From NCBI GenBank assembly GCA_016210785.1, contig JACQTN010000543.1:1-6954 (forward strand): DNA of 6,954 nucleotides, in the 5' to 3' direction. This document shows positions 1-4,232 of the stretch, one piece after another. Source of the DNA: Armatimonadota bacterium. GTDB lineage: Bacteria > Sysuimicrobiota > Sysuimicrobiia > Sysuimicrobiales > JACQTN01. The stretch's first letter is position 1. The number at the start of each line of letters is the position of its first letter. The notes under the pieces are model-generated. The model was not told the DNA's origin. It saw only the letters and a program-made list of their open reading frames with translations, and made no database searches. The position numbers and the translations under genes were made by a program.

Positions 1-1
1 C

Positions 2-97
2 GGCTTCATCGAGCCCATCGTGAAGGAGCTGCCGCTGGAATACGCGGTGGAGCTGAACCGGCTGATCGAGATGGAGATGGAGGGCTCGGTGGGATAG
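2..97 (+). CDS. sufB: SufB, Fe-S cluster scaffold subunit (C-terminal end only)
   Basis: Only the last 31 codons and the TAG stop lie in the window; the gene begins upstream. The residues [19 protein letters not shown], followed by a short acidic end in EGSVG, are the typical SufB tail, where the family ends with a Glu/Leu-rich helix after the beta-helix core. SufB is the scaffold on which the cytosolic SufBCD complex assembles [4Fe-4S] clusters. What follows is unusual: no sufD is seen, and the next recognisable coding sequence is a sufS stump about 75 bases on. Identification rests on a short stretch, but this tail is very conserved. Confidence 0.88.
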   Translation, partial: GFIEPIVKELPLEYAVELNRLIEMEMEGSVG

Positions 98-156
98 ACG
101 CCATTCCGACGCTGCCTTCCTGTTTGGTGGCGAGACGCCCGAGCGCGAGTTCTGAA

Positions 157-163
157 AAGGAGG
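157..163 (+). promoter_or_regulatory. Orphan Shine-Dalgarno site of the sufS relic
   Basis: AAGGAGG is an almost perfect ribosome-binding site. Eight bases downstream, where a start codon is expected, the sequence reads ACG at 172-174, in frame with the SufS-like residues. The site therefore probably served an ATG start that has since mutated. TTG at 124 and GTG at 127 are in-frame upstream alternatives, but they lie before this site and would add residues that SufS does not have. Confidence 0.55.
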
Positions 164-171
164 CGAGGGCG

Positions 172-348
172 ACGGGGCTCCCTGAGGCGATTCGGGATGA
201 TTTCCCGCTGCTGGCACGCATGGTGCACGGCAAGCCCTTTGTCTACCTGGACAGTGCCGCGACCTCCCAGAAACCGCGCCCGGCCTCGCAAGATGGCGGT
301 CGTGCCCGAGATTTCCGGTGTGGAGACGATGTCGCTCTAGTCCAGTAA
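172..348 (+). pseudogene. sufS: sufS cysteine desulfurase, 5' stump
   Basis: The frame from 172 gives [20 protein letters not shown], then [16 protein letters not shown]. This is the classic N-terminus of SufS/CsdA group II cysteine desulfurases, including the '[11 protein letters not shown]' motif near residue 30. Homology stops at about 279, after 36 residues. The frame then runs through unrelated residues to a TAA at 346-348. A full SufS has about 400 residues, so the PLP lysine, the catalytic cysteine and the whole fold are missing. The start codon position is ACG, not ATG. SufS would supply sulfur to SufU/SufB, so this organism must carry another cysteine desulfurase if its SUF system works. 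An assembly join is a possible alternative, but the stump keeps its own ribosome site and normal spacing from sufB. Confidence 0.75.
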
Positions 349-353
349 CCGCG

Positions 354-387
354 GGAGGCTGCCCCAGGAACCCAGCCTGGCGCCTCC
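354..387 (+). other. Hairpin upstream of mrp
   Basis: GGAGGC (354-359) pairs with GCCTCC (382-387), and inside it CCAGG (364-368) pairs with CCTGG (376-380) around a seven-base loop. No T-run follows, so it is not a standard intrinsic terminator. It lies between the sufS relic and the ribosome site of mrp. It could be an mRNA-stabilising or processing structure, or the remains of a terminator. Confidence 0.35.
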
Positions 388-429
388 ACGCCCTGGATCA
401 TCGCGCGGATATCGAAGGAGAGGACTGGG

Positions 430-1527
430 ATGTTCAGAAAACGCGGCATCACCGAACAAGACGTCCTGCAAGCCCTCAGCCGCATCCAGGACCCCGATCT
501 CCATCGGGACATCGTCTCCCTGGGGTTTGTGCGGAACGTCAAGATCCAGGACGCGGCGGTGAGCCTTGAGATCAACCTGACGACGCCGGCCTGCCCGGTG
601 AAGGACCAGATGCGCGATCAGGCCCGGCAGCTCGTGCTTGCCCTGCCCGGCGTGAAGGAGGTCCAGGTGACCATGACGGCCGAGGTGCGGCGGCATCCCG
701 GCCTGGACAAGGCGGCACTGGCCAATGTACGCAACATCATTGCCGTGGGCAGCGGCAAGGGCGGGGTAGGGAAGTCCACGGTGGCCGTCAACATTGCCTG
801 CGGGCTCGCCCAGGCGGGGGCACGCGTGGGCCTCCTGGACGCCGACATCTACGGCCCGAGCATTCCCATCATGGTGGGGACCAGCGAGGGCTTGACCGTC
901 AAGAACGATCTGATCATTCCCCACGAGCTGCACGGGGTGCGGTGTATGTCCATGGGCTTCCTTGCCCCCGGTGACAAGCCCCTCATCTGGCGGGGGCCCA
1001 TGGCCACCAAGGCCCTGCAGGAGGGGTTGTTTCGAGTGGACTGGGGACCCCTGGACTACCTCGTGGTGGATCTCCCCCCGGGCACGGGCGACGTCCACAT
1101 CACCCTCGTGCAGAGCGTCTCGATGACAGGCGCGGTGATCGTGACGACCCCCCAGGACGTCGGGTTGATGATCTCCATGAAGACGCTGCGCCTGTTCCAG
1201 CAGACCAAGGTGCATCTCCTGGGCATCATCGAGAACATGAGCTACTACGTGTGCCCCCATTGCGGGGTGCGGGAGGAGATCTTCGGGCACGGAGGAGCCC
1301 GCCGGCGCAGCGAGGAGCTGGAGGTTCCGTTCCTGGGGGAGATCCCGCTCGACCGGCAGATCCGTCAGCATGCCGATGCCGGCACCCCGATCATCGTGGC
1401 GGACCCCGAGGGCACATCCGCCCGGGCGTACCGCGCCATTGTGGAACAACTGGCCGCCCAGGTCAGCATCCGCAACTACACCTACACCTCGGCGGCCTCC
1501 CTGCAGATCACGGACGTCGCCCGGTAG
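430..1527 (+). CDS. mrp: Mrp/ApbC family Fe-S cluster carrier ATPase with N-terminal DUF59 domain
   Basis: This 365-residue protein is a cytosolic P-loop ATPase of the Mrp/ApbC/NBP35 family, which binds a [4Fe-4S] cluster and passes it to target enzymes. Residues 7-85 form a DUF59 (MIP18-type) domain with the DPDL motif at 21-24 and TTPACPVKDQ at 51-60 (Cys55). The ATPase follows: a deviant Walker A GSGKGGVGKST at 107-117, DADIYGPS at 137-144, VVDLPPGTGD at 212-221 and PQDV at 241-244. The dimer-bridging cluster motif CPHC is at 275-278, then GHGG at 287-290 and VPFLGEIPLD at 299-308. Length and order are normal for the bacterial DUF59-Mrp type. AAGGAG at 415-420 lies nine bases before ATG 430, which supports this start. 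The DUF971 gene follows after 16 bases, so the two are probably cotranscribed. The pair lies between relics of sufS and sufU. Confidence 0.96.
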   Translation: MFRKRGITEQDVLQALSRIQDPDLHRDIVSLGFVRNVKIQDAAVSLEINLTTPACPVKDQMRDQARQLVLALPGVKEVQVTMTAEVRRHPGLDKAALANVRNIIAVGSGKGGVGKSTVAVNIACGLAQAGARVGLLDADIYGPSIPIMVGTSEGLTVKNDLIIPHELHGVRCMSMGFLAPGDKPLIWRGPMATKALQEGLFRVDWGPLDYLVVDLPPGTGDVHITLVQSVSMTGAVIVTTPQDVGLMISMKTLRLFQQTKVHLLGIIENMSYYVCPHCGVREEIFGHGGARRRSEELEVPFLGEIPLDRQIRQHADAGTPIIVADPEGTSARAYRAIVEQLAAQVSIRNYTYTSAASLQITDVAR

Positions 1528-1543
1528 AGAGAACAGGGAGACC

Positions 1544-1876
1544 ATGAGCGTCGAGGCTGGGGCAGAACCCCGCAAGATCGAGAAAGTGGCCGGTGCCGCC
1601 CTGCGCATTACCTGGGTGGACGACCATGTGAGCACCTTCTCCTGGCCCTACCTGCGACGGGAATGCCCGTGCGCCAACTGCGTGGATGAGTGGACCGGGG
1701 CGCGTCGCCTGGATCCCGCGCAGATCGCAGAAGAGGTCCACCCCGAGGGGATCGACATGGTGGGGAACTACGCCCTACGTTTTACCTGGAGCGATCGACA
1801 TAGCACCGGTATCTATGCTTTTGCCCTATTGAGGCGGCTGTGCCCGTGCTCAGACTGCGCGCGCGAAATCGCATAG
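1544..1876 (+). CDS. DUF971 (GBBH-like N-terminal domain) protein, Mrp-linked type
   Basis: This 110-residue protein has the fold known from the N-terminus of gamma-butyrobetaine hydroxylase (DUF971) and the C-terminus of plant HCF101. It has two matching halves. Residues 20-46 run from LRITW through DDH and YLRR to CPCANC. Residues 78-105 run from LRFTW through DRH and LLRR to CPCSDC. Each half ends in a CxCxxC motif (Cys41/43/46 and Cys100/102/105), which could bind a metal or an Fe-S cluster; that is inference. The start at ATG 1544 is chosen because AGGGAG (1535-1540) precedes it and because earlier codons in this frame overlap mrp. Immediate linkage to a DUF59-Mrp ATPase suggests it is a partner in Fe-S cluster transfer. 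No enzymatic residues for a hydroxylase are present; it is only the small domain. Confidence 0.88.
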   Translation: MSVEAGAEPRKIEKVAGAALRITWVDDHVSTFSWPYLRRECPCANCVDEWTGARRLDPAQIAEEVHPEGIDMVGNYALRFTWSDRHSTGIYAFALLRRLCPCSDCAREIA

Positions 1877-1917
1877 AGGACCCGGAGAGGCGCGCAGAAA
1901 CCGACCATCACGACCGT

Positions 1918-2040
1918 GGAAAGCTGGCAGTCGCTGCCGGCGTGTGTGAATTCCCGGCACGCGTGAGATGCACCACGTTGGCGTGGCACACACTGCGGGG
2001 CGCGTTGGATGGGAGACGGGAAACCATTGCGACAGAGTAG
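1918..2040 (+). pseudogene. sufU: sufU scaffold/sulfurtransferase, 3' stump
   Basis: From about 1921 this frame reads KLAVAAGVCEFPARVRC, then TTLAWHTLRGALDG. This matches the C-terminus of SufU, where 'FPVRVKCATLAWHTL' carries the last of the three zinc-ligand cysteines (here at 1969-1971). The upstream part of the frame shows no SufU features, so the first two zinc cysteines and the catalytic aspartate region are lost. A full SufU has about 145 residues and roughly 35 remain. No convincing start codon or ribosome site precedes it, so it is probably not translated. Together with the sufS stump it brackets mrp-DUF971, which suggests the original order sufB...sufS-sufU was cut and refilled. Confidence 0.72.
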
Positions 2041-2116
2041 ACCGTTGGGAGCAGGTCACGGGATGGTGGACGGGCACGAACGAGTCACAGACAACAACAA
2101 AGAAGGGAGAGATCTC

Positions 2117-2476
2117 ATGATTACACTCACCCCACCGGCAAGCCAGGCCCTACAAGGGATGATCAAGCAACAAGAACTCCCAGCGACCACGGCGCTCCGA
2201 GTCGGCATCACAAGGGAAGGGTGCGAGGGAAGCGGCACTCAGTTTGCGTATGTCCTCGCGTTTGACCCGGATCCCCCGGGGCCGTCCGACCGTGTCTTCG
2301 AGACCGAGGGGCTCACAATCGTAGTGGATCACGACAGCCTGTCCCATCTGAATGGCCTGCAGCTCGACGTCCGTCAGGAATTCGGAGGGGTGAAGTTCCT
2401 CTTCCGGAATCCCCGGGCGAAGCACAGTTGCGGGTGCGGGCACACATTTTCGGAGGAGGAACCCGCTCCTGAATAA
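2117..2476 (+). CDS. A-type iron-sulfur carrier (IscA/ErpA/HesB family)
   Basis: This 119-residue protein accepts and delivers Fe-S clusters in the cytosol. The family's three ligand cysteines are present: Cys36 in REGCEGSG, and Cys105 and Cys107 in AKHSCGCGHTFS. The segment GLTIVVDHDSL (65-75) and the HLNGLQLD strand fit the fold. Two details differ from common IscA: about four extra residues follow the first cysteine (GCEGSGTQFAY where the family has GCSG-x-x-Y), and the protein ends in an acidic tail (EEEPAPE). ATG 2117 is chosen because AAGGGAG (2103-2109) lies seven bases upstream and the family starts right at 'MITLTPPA'. The stop TAA shares its last A with the ATG of a truncated DUF59 frame, a coupled arrangement. 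The exact subfamily (IscA, ErpA, SufA or HesB) cannot be decided here. Confidence 0.93.
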   Translation: MITLTPPASQALQGMIKQQELPATTALRVGITREGCEGSGTQFAYVLAFDPDPPGPSDRVFETEGLTIVVDHDSLSHLNGLQLDVRQEFGGVKFLFRNPRAKHSCGCGHTFSEEEPAPE

Positions 2477-2649
2477 TGCCGGGGGTGCCCCAACCCATGA
2501 GCGCCCACGAGCAGGTGACGCCAAGCCGCGATCGCGAAGCGATCGAGATTCCTGGCGTCAAGGGCGTCAACGTTGGACTGGTTTGGGATCCGGGCTGGAA
2601 CCCGGGCATGATGTCTGGAGCGGTCAAGATTGAGCTGAGCCTCGGGTGA
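2476..2649 (+). pseudogene. Truncated DUF59 (SufT/metal-sulfur cluster assembly factor) mini-ORF
   Basis: This 57-codon frame starts at ATG 2476, overlapping the carrier gene's stop (TAATG); a second in-frame ATG is at 2497. Its second half, EIPGVKGVNVGLVWDPGWNP then GMMS, matches the C-terminal strand and tail of DUF59 metal-sulfur cluster assembly factors ('PGVxxVxVxLVWDPPWxPxxMS'). The N-terminal core of the family, with its DPE and DLGL motifs and the TxxxCP cysteine, is absent, so about half of the ~100-residue protein is gone. The reading frame and the coupled start survive, so a short product may still be made. I call it a pseudogene, but a functional mini-protein is not excluded. It ends 13 bases before moaA. 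Confidence 0.62.
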
Positions 2650-2662
2650 GTGTGTACAGACC

Positions 2663-3640
2663 ATGCGAGACCAGTTCGGACGGGACCTCCGTGACCTCCG
2701 CATCTCGCTGACCGACCGCTGCAACCTCCGCTGCATCTACTGCATGCCGGCGGAGGGGATCGACTTTCGTCCCCCGGAAGAGCTGTTGCAGGATGATGAG
2801 CTGCTGTTGCTGGTGCGTGTCGCCGCCGACCTCGGGGTGACCAAGGTGCGCTTGACGGGCGGGGAACCGACGGTCCGACGGGGCCTTGTGGAGCTCGTCA
2901 AGAACATCAGTGGCACCGGCGGGATCGAAGATATCGCCATGACGACCAACGGCCTGCTGCTGGAGCACCTGGCGACACCACTGGCCAGGGCCGGGCTGAG
3001 GCGTGTCAACGTCAGCCTGGATACGATGGATCCCGCGAAATTTCACCGGATGACTCGCGGCGGGCGTGTGGAGAAGGTGCTGGCAGGCATCGCCGCCGCG
3101 GCAGCCGCGGGACTGGCCCCGATCAAGCTGAACGCCGTTGTCGTGCGCGGGTTCAACGACGATGATGTCGTCTCTCTGGCCGCGCTCACGCTGGAGCGTC
3201 CCTGGGAGGTACGATTCATCGAGATGATGCCGTTTGGCAGCGTGGGGGACTTCGCCGAGGCTGGCGTCGTGAAGTCTGAGGAAACGATGGCGAAGATCGA
3301 GGCGGCGCTGGGACCGCTTGCGCCCCTTGATCTCTCCGGCCAAGATCCCGCTCGCACCTACCGCTTCGCCGGGGCAGCGGGTAGGCTCGGCTTCGTCAGC
3401 CCGGTCAGCCAGCCATTCTGCGCCAAATGCGGCCGCCTGCGACTCACGGCGGACGGTCGCCTGCGGCTGTGCCTGCTGCGGGACGATGAAGCGGACCTGC
3501 TCATCCCGTTGCGCCGGGGCGCCTCCTACGAGGAGATCAGCGAGATCTTCCGCGCCGCGGCGTTTCGTCGTCCGTTTGGGCACGCCCTGGCCGAGAAGCT
3601 GTTCCCCCAAGCCAGGGTTATGATTCAGATCGGCGGCTAG
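2663..3640 (+). CDS. moaA: GTP 3',8-cyclase MoaA (molybdenum cofactor synthesis)
   Basis: MoaA is a cytosolic radical SAM enzyme that rearranges GTP to 3',8-cyclo-GTP, the first step of molybdopterin synthesis. The radical SAM cluster motif CxxxCxxC is at Cys20, Cys24 and Cys27 (DRCNLRCIYCMP). The SAM-binding LTGGEP is at 64-69, TTNG at 94-97 and VSLD at 117-120. The C-terminal substrate-side cluster is held by Cys253, Cys256 and Cys270 (PFCAKCGRLRLTADGRLRLC), and the protein ends in the conserved Gly-Gly required for activity. At 325 residues it matches the family length (E. coli 329). One difference is Gly257, where most MoaA have Asn in 'CNRLR'. The start fits the usual 'MRDQFGR' opening; its ribosome site is weak, which may mean coupling to the short frame 13 bases upstream. 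No moaC, moaD or moaE is nearby. Confidence 0.97.
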   Translation: MRDQFGRDLRDLRISLTDRCNLRCIYCMPAEGIDFRPPEELLQDDELLLLVRVAADLGVTKVRLTGGEPTVRRGLVELVKNISGTGGIEDIAMTTNGLLLEHLATPLARAGLRRVNVSLDTMDPAKFHRMTRGGRVEKVLAGIAAAAAAGLAPIKLNAVVVRGFNDDDVVSLAALTLERPWEVRFIEMMPFGSVGDFAEAGVVKSEETMAKIEAALGPLAPLDLSGQDPARTYRFAGAAGRLGFVSPVSQPFCAKCGRLRLTADGRLRLCLLRDDEADLLIPLRRGASYEEISEIFRAAAFRRPFGHALAEKLFPQARVMIQIGG

Positions 3641-3670
3641 GCCTGTCATCTGCAGCCACCGGAACGGGTC

Positions 3671-3743
3671 TTGGTGGAGGCGGAGGAAACGCTGGCAGGA
3701 AGCGGATTCCAGCGGTAGACGGTGCTTCCGCCGCCTCCACCAA
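3671..3743. repeat. Long inverted repeat with tmRNA-3'-end-like right arm
   Basis: TTGGTGGAGGCGG (3671-3683) is the exact reverse complement of CCGCCTCCACCAA (3731-3743). Pairing continues inward with two mismatches to about 3690/3724, and a smaller stem GCTGG (3691-3695) with CCAGC (3709-3713) lies inside. The right arm CCGCCTCCACCA is the acceptor-plus-CCA sequence seen at the 3' end of many bacterial tmRNAs, and a terminator follows at once, as it would after ssrA. No T-loop GTTCRA and no tag-reading domain are present, so this is not a tmRNA gene. It may be a remnant of an integration site, a small mobile repeat, or simply a strong RNA hairpin. Confidence 0.6.
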
Positions 3744-3785
3744 AAGTGCAGGAGCCCTGCAACGTGGGGCTCCCGCACTTTTGGT
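3739..3785 (+). terminator. Strong intrinsic terminator after moaA (probably bidirectional)
   Basis: ACCAAAAGTGC-A-GGAGCCC (3739-3757) pairs with GGGCTCC-C-GCACTTTTGGT (3767-3785) around a nine-base loop, with a single A/C mismatch. The descending arm carries TTTT and the ascending arm AAAA, so it can stop transcription on either strand. It is the only gene-end structure of this strength in the window and most likely closes the Fe-S/moaA unit. Its first five bases are shared with the right arm of the preceding inverted repeat, so the two stems cannot both be complete. Confidence 0.8.
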
Positions 3786-3803
3786 TTGGTGTGATACCGC
3801 GAC

Positions 3804-3998
3804 GTGACCAAGCGGGTCGAGGTGGTCAGCGCCGCGGGCCGCATCCCCCAGCTGCTGCGCCGCGCCTTCACGCTGCTGCGGTGCGGACGGCCCGGCCCTG
3901 TGCTTCTGGAGGTGTCCCCCGAGGTCATGAACGAGGAGGTGGCCGGGGAGACCGTTGAGTACGTGCCGGTCCGGGGTGCGCCGCGCTGCCGACAGTGA
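3804..3998 (+). pseudogene. Relic of a thiamine-diphosphate enzyme (acetolactate synthase type)
   Basis: The frame opens VTKRVEVVSAAGRIPQLLRR, followed by AFTLLRCGRPGPVLLEVSPE and VM. This is the internal segment at the end of the N-terminal Pyr domain in acetolactate synthase, benzoylformate decarboxylase and oxalyl-CoA decarboxylase relatives ('VTKW...IPxxxRRAFxxAxxGRPGPVxLxxPxDV'). About 60 residues remain of a usual ~550. The catalytic glutamate lies N-terminal and the ThDP-binding GDG...N motif C-terminal of this segment, and both are missing. There is no ribosome site at the GTG. The segment begins about 20 bases after the terminator and stops at TGA 3996-3998. It shares no function with its neighbours and looks like debris from a deletion. 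The precise enzyme cannot be told. Confidence 0.68.
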
Positions 3999-4108
3999 TC
4001 ACGCGCCAGGCGGGGGCATATCCCGGGTACCGGTGAGGTGAGCGCGGGGTAGGGACGCAGGAGGATCGGGTGAGCGGCCTGGAGGGGCGAGGAATTGTGG
4101 TACCCTAA

Positions 4109-4117
4109 TGGTAGATT
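4109..4117 (+). promoter_or_regulatory. Possible extended -10 promoter element of the ugp operon
   Basis: A small AT-richer patch (4092-4118) in very GC-rich DNA contains TGGTAGATT, which reads as an extended -10 (TGn plus TAGATT, four of six to TATAAT). A second candidate, TGGTACCCT, overlaps just upstream (4099-4106). No good -35 box is seen at the usual distance. If used, the leader before ugpB would be about 110 bases. This is the best candidate between the terminator and ugpB, but it is weak. Confidence 0.25.
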
Positions 4118-4125
4118 CGCCTGCC

Positions 4126-4176
4126 GGGACACGGGGCGTGGACCGCACCGGCGCTTGCGGACCGTCCGCGTGTCAC
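4126..4176 (+). promoter_or_regulatory. Two-tier hairpin in the probable ugpB leader
   Basis: GACACG (4128-4133) pairs with CGTGTC (4169-4174), extendable to 9 of 11 pairs with flanking bases. Inside it GGACCGCA (4140-4147) pairs with TGCGGACC (4156-4163), with one A/A mismatch, around an eight-base loop. It ends about 43 bases before the ugpB ribosome site. No known riboswitch class is recognised. It could stabilise the message or be a regulatory leader. Confidence 0.35.
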
Positions 4177-4232
4177 GGTAAGGTTGCTGCACGCCCGACC
4201 GAACCTCCGGGATTTCAGAAAGGAGGCACACT

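Noticed and set aside
99..155. Short frame ending [13 protein letters not shown] and TGA just before the sufS ribosome site, as a possible sufD tail
   Set aside because: The stop position is suggestive, but the residues do not resemble SufD, and no longer frame supports it.
283..339. Short frame [18 protein letters not shown] with stop TAG after the sufS stump, as the tail of another gene
   Set aside because: It reads like real coding sequence, but I could not match it to a family and it is too short to call.
337..1635. Long open frame on the minus strand opposite mrp and the start of the DUF971 gene
   Set aside because: GC-rich DNA leaves antisense frames open. The translation is rich in His, Arg, Gly and Pro with no recognisable family, while the + strand gene is clear.
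430..1876. A CRISPR array, phage module or defence system around mrp
   Set aside because: No repeats, nuclease, integrase or toxin-like gene is seen; the intact genes are housekeeping Fe-S, molybdenum cofactor and transport functions.
3643..3649. CTGTCAT, a half of the E. coli Pho box, upstream of ugp genes
   Set aside because: A single seven-base half-site about 580 bases from ugpB, before a strong terminator and without the second half; chance is the simplest explanation.
3661..3743. A tRNA or complete tmRNA gene ending in CCACCA
   Set aside because: No T-loop GTTCRA, no matching 5' acceptor in the right place and no anticodon or tag-reading domain; only the 3' dozen bases match.
3722..3958. 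78-residue + frame beginning MLPPPPPKVQEPCN
   Set aside because: Its first part is the translated terminator and inverted repeat, and the rest is out of frame with the TPP-enzyme relic.
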